A DNA stretch of 64,000 bases from Massilia sp. W12 (GCF_037300705.1 NZ_CP147776.1:2170001-2234000), one strand, 5' to 3'. Positions 9,465 to 19,261 are shown, counted from the first letter of the stretch. Notes: generated from the sequence alone by a model not told the origin. Numbers and translations: made by a program.

Positions 9465-9892
9465 TTGTTGAGTTTGCGAATCCGCTCACTGGGTGTGATG
9501 ATATCGGTCAAGCGGATGCCGAAACGGTCATTCACCACCACCACCTCACCCTGGGCAATCAAGCAGCCATTCACCAGCACATCCATCGGTTCACCGGCCA
9601 GGCCATCCAATTCCACCACCGAGCCTTGCGCTAATTGCAGCAGGTTTTTAATGGCGATCTTGGTGCGCCCCAATTCCACGGTCAATTGCACCGGGATATC
9701 GAGAATGAATTCGATATCGTTTTGCGTTTCGGTTTTCGGGCCTGGCGCGGAAAAGTCTTTGAAAACAGCCGCTTGCGCCGCATTTTGCGCCGCCAGCGCG
9801 GCGGCGGCCTCGGCTTCCGCTTTGGCTTGCTCGGCAATCGCCGCGCCCCAATCGTCTTCAAGTGAGCTTTCGTCGAAACTGTTGTCGTCCAT
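9461..9892 (-). CDS. fliN: Flagellar motor switch protein FliN
   Basis: This 143-residue C-ring protein has an acidic, Ala-rich N-terminal half and a C-terminal SpoA (surface presentation of antigens) domain: ILDIPVQLTVELGRTKIAIKNLLQLAQGSVVELDGLAGEP, then NDRFGIRLTDIITPSERI. FliN binds FliM and FliH and takes part in rotation switching and export docking. AGGAG lies 7 bases before the ATG at 9892. It is separated from fliM by 17 bp. Confidence 0.96.
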   Translation of the reverse strand: MDDNSFDESSLEDDWGAAIAEQAKAEAEAAAALAAQNAAQAAVFKDFSAPGPKTETQNDIEFILDIPVQLTVELGRTKIAIKNLLQLAQGSVVELDGLAGEPMDVLVNGCLIAQGEVVVVNDRFGIRLTDIITPSERIRKLNK

Positions 9893-9909
9893 CGTACTGC
9901 TCCTGTTTG

Positions 9910-10971
9910 CTATTCATCATGCGGCCGGATATCCGGCTCACGGTCCATTTCAGTCAAATCCTGATGAATCCGCCGCACATCAGGTTTGCCATCGTGTTTA
10001 GAATCATTATTGGTGAGCAGTTTTTCCACTTTCAAGGCATATTGGCCATTGAATACCCCATACGTGCACTCCAGCACCGGCACGCCGTCCACCGTGGCTT
10101 CGATGAATTCGGGGATATTCAGGGAAATGATATCGCCCGGCTTGTAGTTCAAAATCTCAGCAAAACTTGACTTGGCGGTGCCCAGGGTGGCCACGATCTC
10201 CACTTCGGCGACCTGAATTTGCTGCGTCATCAAACGGATCCAGCGCTTATCCACTTCCAGCGCCTCGCCCTGCAGGCTGGAGGTGAGCGCGTCGCGGATC
10301 GGCTCAATCATGGAGTAGGGCATGCAGAAGTGAATCTGGCCGCTGACTGAGCCGAGTTCCACCGTGAAGGTGGACGCCACCACCACCTCATTCGGGGTGG
10401 CGATGTTGGCGAACTGGGTGTTCATTTCTGAACGGATATACTCAAACTCGACTGGAAACACCGGCTCCCAGGATTTGGTGTAAGCCTCAAACACAATATC
10501 GAGAATGCGCAAAATAATGCGCTGCTCGGTTTGGGTGAAGTCGCGCCCTTCGACCCGGGTATGAAAGCGGCCATCGCCGCCAAACAGATTGTCCACCAGC
10601 AAAAACACCAGGCCCGGATCAAACACCATCAAAGCAGTGCCGCGCAATGGCTTCATATGCACCAGATTGAGGTTGGTGGGCACCACCAGATTGCGGATGA
10701 ATTCGCTGTATTTGGACACGCGCACAGAGCCGACCGAGACTTCGGCGCTGCGGCGTAAAAAATTGAACAGGCCGACCCGCAGCAAACGGGCGAAACGCTC
10801 ATTGATGATTTCCAGCGTAGGCATACGCCCACGCACAATTCTTTCCTGGGTCGCGAGGTTATAGGTACGGATACCCGAGGATTCTTCCTGAACCTGGGTG
10901 TCGTCCTGATCCCCGTTGACGCCCTTTAAAAGGGCATCAACTTCTTCCTGGGAAAGAAAATTATCAGCCAT
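9910..10971 (-). CDS. fliM: Flagellar motor switch protein FliM
   Basis: This is the 353-residue C-ring protein that receives phospho-CheY. The ATG at 10971 is chosen because the protein then begins MADNFLSQEEVDALLKGV, the conserved CheY-binding peptide of FliM. The middle domain contains RPLRGTALMVFDPGLVFLLVDNLFGG, and the C-terminal SpoA domain runs from about residue 255. Length matches the family. It starts 4 bp after fliL ends. Confidence 0.97.
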   Translation of the reverse strand: MADNFLSQEEVDALLKGVNGDQDDTQVQEESSGIRTYNLATQERIVRGRMPTLEIINERFARLLRVGLFNFLRRSAEVSVGSVRVSKYSEFIRNLVVPTNLNLVHMKPLRGTALMVFDPGLVFLLVDNLFGGDGRFHTRVEGRDFTQTEQRIILRILDIVFEAYTKSWEPVFPVEFEYIRSEMNTQFANIATPNEVVVASTFTVELGSVSGQIHFCMPYSMIEPIRDALTSSLQGEALEVDKRWIRLMTQQIQVAEVEIVATLGTAKSSFAEILNYKPGDIISLNIPEFIEATVDGVPVLECTYGVFNGQYALKVEKLLTNNDSKHDGKPDVRRIHQDLTEMDREPDIRPHDE

Positions 10972-10975
10972 GGCC

Positions 10976-11500
10976 TTACTGGATGATGAAGGAAGTGAAG
11001 TACACGCCGAGCACGTTTTGTTGCGGGCCTTTTTCAATGAAAGGCTGATTCACTTGCTCGACGATTTCTTCCGAGAGCTTTTTCTTGCCCTCCGCAGTAT
11101 TGATCTCAGAGGCTTTTTTGCTCGACAGCAAGAGCAGCAAGCGGCTTCTGACCAGCGGCATATTGGCTTTGATCACATCCACCTGGGTTTGCCCGCCGAC
11201 TTGCAGGGTCAAGGTGGTTTGCAGATATTGATCGCCGGCTTCCGGCTGCAAATTGACCGTGAACGGTTCAATCGGCACAAACACCGGCGGCTCCACCTTG
11301 CCGCTTGGATGCGTCGCCGGGGCCGCATGCTGTGCGTTGGCGGGCGGTGCGTTGCTCTTGGTCAGGAAGAACACAATGCCACCGGTGGCGGCGCACATGA
11401 CAAGTGCGGCGATGATCAAAATCAACATCTTCTTCTTCGGGGCGGGGGCGGCTTCAGCCGCTGCAGCTGCTGCGCCCTTTGCCTTGGGATCTGCTTTCAC
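10976..11500 (-). CDS. fliL: Flagellar basal body-associated protein FliL
   Basis: This 174-residue single-pass inner-membrane protein has an Ala/Lys-rich cytoplasmic N-terminus, one transmembrane helix (MLILIIAALVMCAATGGIVFFL) and a periplasmic FliL domain (FVPIEPFTVNLQPEAGDQYLQTTLTLQV). FliL interacts with the stator and supports motor output. Translation probably starts at GTG 11500, with GGAGAGG just upstream. It heads the fliLMNOPQR transcript. The 218-bp gap to fliK holds a terminator and a palindrome. Confidence 0.93.
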   Translation of the reverse strand: MKADPKAKGAAAAAAEAAPAPKKKMLILIIAALVMCAATGGIVFFLTKSNAPPANAQHAAPATHPSGKVEPPVFVPIEPFTVNLQPEAGDQYLQTTLTLQVGGQTQVDVIKANMPLVRSRLLLLLSSKKASEINTAEGKKKLSEEIVEQVNQPFIEKGPQQNVLGVYFTSFIIQ

Positions 11501-11607
11501 TTGGCCTCTCCAATGCGTTGCGGTGTTCTTATTATGTCATTATCAGCAGTGCTGTCTCATCAGGATGCGGAGAAAAGAGGGGGAAAGCAGTGGTTTCTTG
11601 TGGTTTT

Positions 11608-11625
11608 CCTTGCCAGCTGGCAAGG
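11608..11625. promoter_or_regulatory. Perfect 18-bp palindrome between fliK and fliL
   Basis: CCTTGCCAGCTGGCAAGG reads identically on both strands. It lies 108 bases upstream of fliL and 39 bases beyond the fliK terminator, with no T-run after it on either strand. An operator for the fliL operon is possible; it could also be a chance hairpin. Confidence 0.3.
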
Positions 11626-11663
11626 CGGGGAGGAGTTGGGCTGGCTTGTGCGGAGATTCGGGG

Positions 11664-11693
11664 CGTAAAACTGCCGGCGCGCAGTGCGCCGGC
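11664..11693 (-). terminator. Terminator after fliK
   Basis: A perfect 8-bp GC stem (GCCGGCGC at 11673-11680 with GCGCCGGC at 11686-11693) and a 5-nt loop are followed on the minus strand by AGTTTTAC. It lies 25 bases past the fliK stop and separates fliF-K transcripts from fliL-R. The T-run is short. Confidence 0.65.
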
Positions 11694-11718
11694 TTGCGGT
11701 GTTTGAAAGCGGGATGCT

Positions 11719-13254
11719 TTAAGCGAAGGTGTCCACTTCGCCCAGCGCGCTGCGATTGGCGCGCGGCAGCGCGACTTCATGCGCCACGCCATCCTCGCCC
11801 GGCTTGAATGACTGGCCATCGTTGCGCGAGCCGCCTTGCTGCCTGGCCTGATCCTGTTGGCCGGATTGGGTTTGCTGCGGCAGACTGGTCGAGACGCTGG
11901 AGCTGGTCAGCGTGACCCCGGCTTCACTCATCATTTCACGCAATTTCGGCATCGCCGTTTCCAGCGCTTGCGTCACTTCCGGCTGACTGGCGGTGAATTC
12001 CACACTGGCCTGATCTTTATTGATGTTGAGCACCACTTTCAAGGGGCCCATATCGGGCGGATTCAAGGTCAGCTCGGCGCTTTGTTTGCCGCCTGTGCTC
12101 ATCCACACCAGTTTTTGTCCAACCGCCTCATCCCATCCCTCGCTGCCGACCTTGGGCGAGACCAATTCTTGTGCGGCGGCGCTGGCGACTTTAGGCGCCT
12201 GGCTTTCCATGCGCACTGGCGCGGCCCCTTGTTGCGGATTGATTTGCAGATTTTGCGCGCTGTTTTGCAGATCCGCCGCCGCACGCTGGCCGTGCTGGCT
12301 GGCGGCGGCCAGAATATCGCTCATTTTCGGCATGCCTTCATTCGTGCTCAATGCAGGCCGGGTGGCCGCCGATTGCTGTGGCGCCGCTTCCCCTTTTTCC
12401 ATTTCCAGCGGCAGGCTGAAGGCGGCTTTGCCGTCCTCAGACTTGGGCATGCCCTCGCGCACTTGCGGGCCTTCGCTGCGCGCCAGCGCCGCCGGCTTGA
12501 GCAGGCGCGCCGGGTCTTGCGCTTCCTTGGCTTGTTGCAAACTGTCATCAAATTGCTGCGCCTGCTGCAGCTTGCCGCTATCGGCCTTGGCCTCATCCTG
12601 CTGCAGCGCGCCTTCAAGTTGGCGCTGGGTTTGCTCCAAGGCCGGATCGGCGCGCTTGCCTTGCAAGCTGAGATCGACTTGCTGCTCGGCCCCGGCATCC
12701 TGGCTGACCTGGGTGTTGACTGTGCTTTGATTGAGGCTGGCGACCAGGGCCAGCATATCCGCCGGTATGCCGGCCAGGGCGGCGGCGTCTTGCGCTGCCT
12801 GATCCTGGCTGGCTGCATCCGCTTTTGTGCTGGCGCCGGCTTCTTCGCCGGCTTTTGCTGTTCCGTTCTGCGGATTGGTTTCGCCTTTGGCTACGGCGGC
12901 GGCTTCGCCTGCGTCAGCCGCCTGGGCTTTGTCCTCGACATTGTTTTGCGCCTGATTGGCGTTATTGTTTTGCGTGGCGGCCGGCTTGGCGGCTTGCGCT
13001 TTGTCGGCTTGCTGCTGTGGATTTTTCGGCGCGCTGTGCGGCGTCGCCTGCGGCGTTTTCATGCCCGTGGCGCCCAGCGCGCCGGTGAAGTTGCCCAGAT
13101 TGCCGGTTTGCAGATTGCTGCGCTCGCCCAGTTCGCGCGAAAGAATACGGTCAAATGAAAGCGGTAATTCACTGCTGCCGCTCTTATCGGTTTTCCGTTC
13201 GCTTTGCAGCGCATTGATGCCGGCGTTGGTTTGCTGGATGCTGGTGGTTTGCAT
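11719..13254 (-). CDS. fliK: Flagellar hook-length control protein FliK
   Basis: About 511 residues with the FliK layout: a long low-complexity Gln/Ala-rich N-terminal ruler region and a C-terminal Flg_hook domain (WDEAVGQKLVWMSTGGKQSAELTLNPPDMGPLKVVLNINKDQASVEFTASQPEVTQALETAMPKLREMM, about residues 370-440). It is secreted through the flagellar export system, where it measures hook length and switches substrate specificity. The ATG at 13254 is preferred because AGGGATGGG stands about 9 bases upstream; an ATG 4 codons earlier (13266) has its purines too close. fliJ ends 2 bp before that earlier start. Confidence 0.93.
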   Translation of the reverse strand: MQTTSIQQTNAGINALQSERKTDKSGSSELPLSFDRILSRELGERSNLQTGNLGNFTGALGATGMKTPQATPHSAPKNPQQQADKAQAAKPAATQNNNANQAQNNVEDKAQAADAGEAAAVAKGETNPQNGTAKAGEEAGASTKADAASQDQAAQDAAALAGIPADMLALVASLNQSTVNTQVSQDAGAEQQVDLSLQGKRADPALEQTQRQLEGALQQDEAKADSGKLQQAQQFDDSLQQAKEAQDPARLLKPAALARSEGPQVREGMPKSEDGKAAFSLPLEMEKGEAAPQQSAATRPALSTNEGMPKMSDILAAASQHGQRAAADLQNSAQNLQINPQQGAAPVRMESQAPKVASAAAQELVSPKVGSEGWDEAVGQKLVWMSTGGKQSAELTLNPPDMGPLKVVLNINKDQASVEFTASQPEVTQALETAMPKLREMMSEAGVTLTSSSVSTSLPQQTQSGQQDQARQQGGSRNDGQSFKPGEDGVAHEVALPRANRSALGEVDTFA

Positions 13255-13268
13255 GATATTGCCCATCC

Positions 13269-13709
13269 CTAACGTTGATCAAAGGCGCGCCGCGCCGCAA
13301 ATTCATCCATTGCGCGTTGATCGCGCTTGTTTTCTTTTTGCACAGCGCGCTGCAGCGCGCGCTTATGCAGGGTTTCGTATGACAGGCGCTTCTTTTCCTC
13401 TTCCTGCCAGGCTTTTTTTTCCGCCTCCAGGCGCCGCTCAGCCAGCCGGATCACATCTTTTTGCCCCTCAATCGCGTTATCCAGCTTTTGCATAAAGGCC
13501 AGATAATTGGTGTAAGCCTGACCGCTGATGCCGTTGGCCCCGCGCGCTTGCATCTTGGCCACATAGTCGTCGCGATAGCTGTGCAGCATCTCCAGCTTTT
13601 GCTGCGCTTGCTGCACCGCTGCCGTGGCCTGCCCCAGCCGTTTGACGGCGGCGTCGGTTTTTTGCTGCGCCAGCTCGATCAAGGTTTGCAGTTGTGAATT
13701 AGTGGCCAT
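13269..13709 (-). CDS. fliJ: Flagellar export chaperone FliJ
   Basis: This 146-residue, almost entirely alpha-helical and coiled-coil protein is rich in Gln, Lys and Glu (LIELAQQKTDAAVKRLGQATAAVQQAQQKLEMLHSYRDDY), as expected for FliJ. FliJ is the central stalk of the export ATPase and an escort for export chaperones. The ATG at 13709 (MATNSQLQTL) follows GGGGC; the frame extends 10 codons upstream without support. It lies between fliI and fliK. Confidence 0.92.
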   Translation of the reverse strand: MATNSQLQTLIELAQQKTDAAVKRLGQATAAVQQAQQKLEMLHSYRDDYVAKMQARGANGISGQAYTNYLAFMQKLDNAIEGQKDVIRLAERRLEAEKKAWQEEEKKRLSYETLHKRALQRAVQKENKRDQRAMDEFAARRAFDQR

Positions 13710-13778
13710 CGGTTTGCCCCGGGCTGGTATTGCGTCCATGTTGCGTGCTTATATTATAGGCAGCGCAGCAGCCTTCAA

Positions 13779-15248
13779 TCAGTTGAATAGCGAGGAGAGT
13801 TGCCCCAAGCTCTCCAATATGGGCACGCATTCGTGGATATCCTGCTGTAAAAACATCTCAATCTGGCCGCGCAATTTGATGGCTTGATCCAATACCGGGT
13901 CGCTGCCTGCGCTGTAGGCGCCGACGCTGATCAAATCGCGGCTGCGCTCATAACGTGAATACAGTTGCTTGAGTTTGCGCGCCAGCTGCTGATGCTCGGG
14001 GCTGGTGATCGAATGCATGGCGCGCGAAATCGATTGTTCGATATCAATCGCCGGGTAATGCCCGCTTTCGGCCAGCTGGCGATTCAAGACGATATGCCCG
14101 TCCAAAATCGCACGCGCAGAGTCGGCAATCGGGTCTTGCTGATCATCGCCTTCAGTCAGCACGGTGTAAAACGCGGTGATCGAACCGCCGCCATGGTTGG
14201 CGTTGCCGGCGCGCTCCACTAAGACCGGCAGCTTGGCGAACACCGAAGGCGGATAGCCCTTGGTGGCGGGCGGTTCGCCAATCGCCAGTGCAATCTCGCG
14301 CTGCGCCATGGCGTAGCGCGTGAGCGAATCCATGATCAGCAAAACATTCTTGCCCTCATCGCGGAAATATTCGGCAATTGCAGTGGCGTAGGCTGCGCCC
14401 TGTAAACGCATCAGCGGCGGACTGTCAGCCGGGGCCGCCACCACCACCGAGCGGCGCAAGCCTTCCTGGCCGAGAATCTGTTCAATGAATTCCTTGACTT
14501 CGCGGCCACGTTCGCCGATCAGGCCGACCACAATCACATCCGCCGTGGTGTAGCGCGCCATCATCCCAAGCAGCACGCTCTTACCCACGCCGGAGCCGGC
14601 GAACAAGCCCATGCGCTGGCCGCGTCCGACTGTCAGCATGGAATTGATGGCGCGCACGCCGACATCCAGAATCTCGCAAATCGGCGCGCGCTCTAAAGGA
14701 TTGATCACGCGCGCATTCAAAGCCGCGCTGTAGCGCGAGCGCACCGGGCCCAGCGTATCCAAAGGGCGGCCGGCGGCGTCCAGCACCCGTCCCAATAATT
14801 CCCAGCCCACCGGCAAATGGCGCGCGCGGTCAGTCGGGCGGCGGCGCGGGTGATCGACCTCGCCCGGCCTGGGTAAAATCTGCGCCCCTTCCACCGGATG
14901 AATCCTGGCCCCGGGCGAAACGCCTTCGACATCGCTTTGCGGCATTAAAAACAATTTCTCATTTTCAAAGCCGACCACTTCGGCTTCGATGCGCCCGCCG
15001 GGAATCTCCACGCTGCAGGCGGCGCCCAATGGCAAACGCAAGCCGACCGCCTCCATCACCAGCCCGGCCACGCGCGTCACCCGGCCTGTGATGTGCAGGC
15101 TTTGCGTGAGTTGCGTCAGCTGTGCGCAGTCGTCCAGATAATGACGCCACATCGGCGTCAAGCGTGAGGCCGGCAAATGCTGGCGCGCCGCGCTCGCCGG
15201 CAAGTCCTGCGCACGCAAGCTGTGCGGTATGGGGTGTTGGCCGCTCAT
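13779..15248 (-). CDS. fliI: Flagellar export ATPase FliI
   Basis: This 489-residue ATPase, related to the F1 beta subunit, energises flagellar type III export at the cytoplasmic face. It shows the Walker A motif GSGVGKS, the Walker B-type [18 protein letters not shown] and the ERGREVKEF motif. The N-terminus is about 30 residues longer than in enteric FliI. The ATG at 15248 overlaps the fliH stop as ATGA; the frame runs 3 codons further only through a TTG. Confidence 0.97.
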   Translation of the reverse strand: MSGQHPIPHSLRAQDLPASAARQHLPASRLTPMWRHYLDDCAQLTQLTQSLHITGRVTRVAGLVMEAVGLRLPLGAACSVEIPGGRIEAEVVGFENEKLFLMPQSDVEGVSPGARIHPVEGAQILPRPGEVDHPRRRPTDRARHLPVGWELLGRVLDAAGRPLDTLGPVRSRYSAALNARVINPLERAPICEILDVGVRAINSMLTVGRGQRMGLFAGSGVGKSVLLGMMARYTTADVIVVGLIGERGREVKEFIEQILGQEGLRRSVVVAAPADSPPLMRLQGAAYATAIAEYFRDEGKNVLLIMDSLTRYAMAQREIALAIGEPPATKGYPPSVFAKLPVLVERAGNANHGGGSITAFYTVLTEGDDQQDPIADSARAILDGHIVLNRQLAESGHYPAIDIEQSISRAMHSITSPEHQQLARKLKQLYSRYERSRDLISVGAYSAGSDPVLDQAIKLRGQIEMFLQQDIHECVPILESLGQLSSLFN

Positions 15249-15934
15249 GCCAGCCAATCCCCGTCTTTACCCAGGGCGGCGGCAATCCTTTGCCAGCGCG
15301 TGGTGGCGCTGGCGTCAATTTGATTGCTGGGGGTGTCGATGCGGCAGCCGCCGCGCATGCACATCTCGTCTTCGATAATCAGCCAGCCGTTTTTTTCCAA
15401 TTCATCGCCCAGCTGAGCGTGAATCAGGGCGGCGTCATCCGGATGCAAAATCAAATGCGCCGGCATTTGCACTCCCGGCAGATATTGCACCGCTTCCTGA
15501 ATCACCGGCAACACCAGTTCCGGCTTGACCTGCAAGGCGGTCTTGAGCATGGCTTTGGCAATATCGAGCGCCAGATCCAGCAAATCATGTGCGATGTTTT
15601 GATCCGCCTGCGCAATGTGGCGGGTGAAATCCTGCGCCAATTGTTGCAAATAAGCGATTTCAGTTTCCGCGCGCACCCGGCCCTCATTCAAGCCGACCGC
15701 CATGCCTTCGGCGCGGCCTTCACGCAAGCCCTGATCCAGACCTTGCGCATGACCTTGTGCAAAGCCTTCTTGCAAAGCCAGTTCGCGGATGCGCGCGACT
15801 TCTTCCTTGCTTGGCATCGGCACGCGCGCTTTTTCCTCCGCCGCAATGCGCGCCAGCGTGCTTGGGCGGTTGTCGCCAAAGTTGTCGAATTGCCAGCGGC
15901 GGAAATTACCGCTTTTGTCAGACGGATCAGACAA
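15245..15934 (-). CDS. fliH: Flagellar export ATPase regulator FliH
   Basis: This 229-residue protein has the FliH signature of spaced Gly residues in a helix ([33 protein letters not shown], GxxxG repeats, about residues 50-85) and a C-terminal stator-like domain. FliH dimers bind FliI and FliN. The likely start is TTG at 15934, with AGGA 5 bases upstream inside the end of fliG; no ATG exists before residue 40. It overlaps fliG by 8 bases and fliI by 4. Confidence 0.93.
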   Translation of the reverse strand: MSDPSDKSGNFRRWQFDNFGDNRPSTLARIAAEEKARVPMPSKEEVARIRELALQEGFAQGHAQGLDQGLREGRAEGMAVGLNEGRVRAETEIAYLQQLAQDFTRHIAQADQNIAHDLLDLALDIAKAMLKTALQVKPELVLPVIQEAVQYLPGVQMPAHLILHPDDAALIHAQLGDELEKNGWLIIEDEMCMRGGCRIDTPSNQIDASATTRWQRIAAALGKDGDWLA

Positions 15935-16931
15935 AAGAATCCTCGCCCTTTCCGCCCAGGACTATCTGGCCTTCGTCGGCCAACCTGCGCACAATCTGCA
16001 AAATCTGTTTCTGTTGCGATTCCACTTCCGACAAGCGCACCGGGCCTTTCGATTCCAGATCTTCGCGCATCATTTCCGCCGCACGCTGCGACATATTCTT
16101 GAAGATCTTGTCGCGCAAATCCTGGTTCGCGCCTTTCAAGGCGATAATCAGCATGTCCGATTGCACTTCGCGCAACAGCAACTGGATGCCACGGTCGTCG
16201 ATGTCGATCAGGTTTTCAAACACAAACATCTCATCCATGATCTTCTGCGCCATGTCATTGTCATAGTTTTTGATGTTGTCCATCACCGATTGCTCGTTCT
16301 CACCGCTCATGAAGTTGAGAATCTCAGCCGCCGTGCGAATCCCGCCCATCGAGGATTTCTTGATGTTCTCATTGCCGGACAGCAGCTTGGTGAGCACGTC
16401 ATTGAGTTCGCGCAAGGCCGATGGCTGCACCCCGTCCAGGGTGGCGATACGCAACATGACGTCATTGCGCAAACGCTCGGTGAATTGCTGCAAAATTTCG
16501 CAGGCCTGATCGCGTTCCAAGTGCACCAAAATGGTGGCGATAATCTGCGGGTGCTCGTTTTTGATCAATTCGGCAACCGACGGCGCATCCATCCACTTCA
16601 AGCTCTCAATCCCGCTGGCGTCCTTACCGCCCAGAATGCGCGACAACAGCACGCTGGCCTTATCGTCGCCCAGCGCCTTGGTCAAGACCTGGCGGATGTA
16701 TTCATCGGAATCCAGGCCAACTGTCGAATTGAGTTCGGTTTGCGCAATAAAGCTCTCCAACACTTCCACCACCTGCTCATGCACGATGCCGCGCATCTTG
16801 GCCATTTCCGCGCCCAGCTTCAAGACTTCGCGCGGCGACAGATATTTCATGACCTCCGAGGCTTCAAATTCACCGATGGCCAGCATCAGAATCGCAGCCT
16901 TTTGCACCCCCGCTGCGTTGCTATCACTCAT
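15927..16931 (-). CDS. fliG: Flagellar motor switch protein FliG
   Basis: This 334-residue rotor protein couples the MS ring to the C ring and contacts the stator. It starts MSDSNAAGVQKAAILMLAIGE and carries the middle-domain EHPQ motif (NEHPQIIATILVHLERDQA) and the charged C-terminal motor helix (FVFENLIDIDDRGIQLLLREV). Full length for the family. Its ATG overlaps the end of fliF and its end overlaps fliH. Confidence 0.98.
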   Translation of the reverse strand: MSDSNAAGVQKAAILMLAIGEFEASEVMKYLSPREVLKLGAEMAKMRGIVHEQVVEVLESFIAQTELNSTVGLDSDEYIRQVLTKALGDDKASVLLSRILGGKDASGIESLKWMDAPSVAELIKNEHPQIIATILVHLERDQACEILQQFTERLRNDVMLRIATLDGVQPSALRELNDVLTKLLSGNENIKKSSMGGIRTAAEILNFMSGENEQSVMDNIKNYDNDMAQKIMDEMFVFENLIDIDDRGIQLLLREVQSDMLIIALKGANQDLRDKIFKNMSQRAAEMMREDLESKGPVRLSEVESQQKQILQIVRRLADEGQIVLGGKGEDSFV

Positions 16932-18639
16932 TTGTGCCCATCCATGTCTTGATCACGTTGGCGACAATTCGCGGCTCTTCCTTGGCCATATTCTTGGCCA
17001 TTTGCAAGTTTTCGCGATACCCCTGGTGCAGCTTGGCTTCCATTTCCTGCAAAGCGGTGCGCTGCTGCACATCTTCTTCAGTCTCTTCAGGCTCCGGTTC
17101 CGGCTCCGGTTCCGGCTCCGGTTCCGGCTCGGGCGGCGGCTTGGTGTATTCATCAAATTTGCGCATCAGGGGGCGGATCAAAGGCACCAGAATGCGGAAG
17201 AATAAATACGCACTGATCAATATCACCAGCGCCCATTTCAACGCCATGCTGGCCATGCTGATGTATTCCTGATTTTTCCACCAGGGAATCGGCTCCGGCA
17301 CCGGATCGGGCTTGTCCACGCCGTCAAACGGCGTGTTCGAGACGCTGATTTTGTCGTTGCGCTTTTCTGAATAACCGACCGTCTCGCGCACCAGCTTATT
17401 GATTTCTTCCATTTCCGCCGGGGTCAGCGGCTTGATGGTGACTTTGCCGTTTTTGTCCACGATGCGGCGGTAATTCACCACCACCGCCACCGACAGACGG
17501 CGCAATCCGCCCATGGCCTGTTGTGAATAGCGTACCGTTTTATCGACCTCAAAATTGGTGGTCAGATCTTTGCGCGAAGGCCCGGTGCTGGTATTGGTGG
17601 TGTTGACGCCTGTTGCGCCGGGCGGCTGCGTGACCGGGGCTGTGGCCGGTGTCGGCGGCTGATTGCTCAAAGCGCCCGGCACGCCGGCTGCAGGCCCGGT
17701 TCCGGGGCCGCTGGACTCGCTGCTTTGCTGGCTGCGCACGGCAGCCTTGTCCGGCGGCTGGTTCGGACGGAAGGTTTCGTCGGCCTGCTCAATTTGCGAA
17801 AAATCGACATCCGCAGTGGCCTCGGCGCGCACATTATTGGGGCCGACAATCGGCGTCAAAATCGACTCGATCTGTTTCACAATCGAGGCCTGCAGCGCTT
17901 GCACGTATTTGAGTTGATTCGGGTCCAGCACCTTGCCGTTTTTGCCATTGTCAGAGAGCAGGGCGCCGTTTTGATCGACCACCGTGACATTCGCCAGCGG
18001 CAGCTCGGGCACGCTGGAAGACACCAGATGCACGATGGCGTTGACCTGGGCGATATCGAGCGCGCGGCCCGGATGCAGATTCAGCAAGACCGAGGCGGTC
18101 GGTTTTTGCTGTTCGCGCACAAACACGCTCGGCTTGGGCAGCGCCAGATGCACGCGCGCCGATTGCACTTGCGCCAAAGACTGGATCGAACGGGCCAACT
18201 CGCCTTCAAGCGCGCGCTGGAAATTGACCTGCTCCAAAAACTGCGAGGTGCCCAGCTTTTGGTTTTCCATCAACTCAAAGCCGACATTGCCGCCCTTGGG
18301 CAAACCCTGCGAGGCCAAACGCAAACGCACATCATGCACATTCGCCGCCGGCACCAAGATGGCCGTACCGCCTTCAGCATATTTATAGGGAATATTCATC
18401 TGTTGCAAAGCTGCAACAATTGCGCCGCCATCGCGGTCATTGAAGTTGGCAAACAGGATTTTATATTCGGGTTGCTGGCTCCATAACCAGACCCCGGTGA
18501 GGATGGCCACCGCCGCCGCGCCAAAAATGGCAAGGAAGAAATTACGCCCGGTTGGCGTTTGCCAGAAGCCGCGCCGCTGCTCAGCGGCAGCCGCCGCCGC
18601 TTCCTGCGCTAAATCTGCTGTTTCTTCTGCTGCCGCCAT
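16924..18639 (-). CDS. fliF: Flagellar MS-ring protein FliF
   Basis: This 571-residue protein forms the MS ring in the inner membrane. It has an N-terminal transmembrane helix (about residues 30-50, FFLAIFGAAAVAILTGVWLW), ring-building domains (YKILFANFNDRDGGAIVAALQQMNIPYK, then RVHLALPKPSVFVREQQKPTASV), a second transmembrane helix near 465-485 and a cytoplasmic FliG-binding tail. An unusual Pro-Glu dipeptide tract (about 10 PE repeats, residues 500-520) precedes the tail. AGGAAAGC lies directly before the ATG. It heads the fliFGHIJK series. Confidence 0.97.
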   Translation of the reverse strand: MAAAEETADLAQEAAAAAAEQRRGFWQTPTGRNFFLAIFGAAAVAILTGVWLWSQQPEYKILFANFNDRDGGAIVAALQQMNIPYKYAEGGTAILVPAANVHDVRLRLASQGLPKGGNVGFELMENQKLGTSQFLEQVNFQRALEGELARSIQSLAQVQSARVHLALPKPSVFVREQQKPTASVLLNLHPGRALDIAQVNAIVHLVSSSVPELPLANVTVVDQNGALLSDNGKNGKVLDPNQLKYVQALQASIVKQIESILTPIVGPNNVRAEATADVDFSQIEQADETFRPNQPPDKAAVRSQQSSESSGPGTGPAAGVPGALSNQPPTPATAPVTQPPGATGVNTTNTSTGPSRKDLTTNFEVDKTVRYSQQAMGGLRRLSVAVVVNYRRIVDKNGKVTIKPLTPAEMEEINKLVRETVGYSEKRNDKISVSNTPFDGVDKPDPVPEPIPWWKNQEYISMASMALKWALVILISAYLFFRILVPLIRPLMRKFDEYTKPPPEPEPEPEPEPEPEPEETEEDVQQRTALQEMEAKLHQGYRENLQMAKNMAKEEPRIVANVIKTWMGTNE

Positions 18640-18881
18640 ATGCTTTCCTGCTGTGAATGATTGGTTTGCGCCAGGCTTTCACGCGCCCCCGGCATCATGC
18701 TTTTGCAGATTATGCCCGCACGCCACAAACCGCAATGCCCTGAAAAGCGGCCCCTTTGGCCGTGTGCTCACAGACTTGTGCGCGCCGCCGTGGCTTATTC
18801 TGTCATGGCTTGATCTTGTGTGCACGCCGCTGCGCAAGAAGATCGGCGCAGATGGCGGCCACTGCAGCAAAGGACGCAGCC
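18640..18881. promoter_or_regulatory. Divergent fliF / fliE regulatory region
   Basis: This 242-bp gap separates divergent fliF and fliE and must hold both promoters. I looked for sigma-54 sites (GG, 10 bases, GC with the usual neighbours) on both strands. The only similar stretch, GGCATCATGCTTTTGCA, has spacing 2 bases too long. No promoter is assigned. Confidence 0.4.
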
Positions 18882-19250
18882 ATGATCGGGGAGCCGAAAG
18901 TGAAAATCGGAGGATTGGGCGGGATCGATCCCGCACACGCGCAAAACCTGCTGTCGCAGCTCAAGGCGCAAGCCACGCCGCCATCGATGCGTGTGGCCAA
19001 GCCGGAAGTGGTGCAGGAAAGCACCAAGGTCAGTTTTTCAGATGCGCTCAAAGCGCAATTGGATCAGGTCGCCGCAGCGCAAACCAGGGCGCGCGAATTG
19101 ACCCAGGCGTTTTCCGCCGGCGACGAGAATGTCAGCCTGTCAGACGCCATGATCGCTTCGCAAAAAGCCGGGATTGCATTCCAGGGAACCGTGCAGGTGC
19201 GCAATAAATTGCTCACCGCGTATCAGGAAATCATGAATATGCAGGTGTGA
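18882..19250 (+). CDS. fliE: Flagellar hook-basal body protein FliE
   Basis: This 122-residue protein joins the MS ring to the proximal rod. The C-terminal half is typical: VSFSDALKAQLDQV...LTQAFSAGDENVSLSDAMIASQKAGIAFQGTVQVRNKLLTAYQEIMNMQV. The start at 18882 (MIGEPKVKIGG) is chosen for AAAGGA 7 bases upstream; an ATG 10 codons earlier (18852) is possible. It is the only plus-strand flagellar gene here and is closed by its own terminator. Confidence 0.95.
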   Translation: MIGEPKVKIGGLGGIDPAHAQNLLSQLKAQATPPSMRVAKPEVVQESTKVSFSDALKAQLDQVAAAQTRARELTQAFSAGDENVSLSDAMIASQKAGIAFQGTVQVRNKLLTAYQEIMNMQV

Positions 19251-19261
19251 TCGGCTTGTGC

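Noticed and set aside
18688-18706. Sigma-54-like GGCAT...TTTTGCA in the fliE/fliF gap
   Set aside because: The GG-to-GC distance is 12 instead of 10 bases, which sigma-54 does not tolerate.
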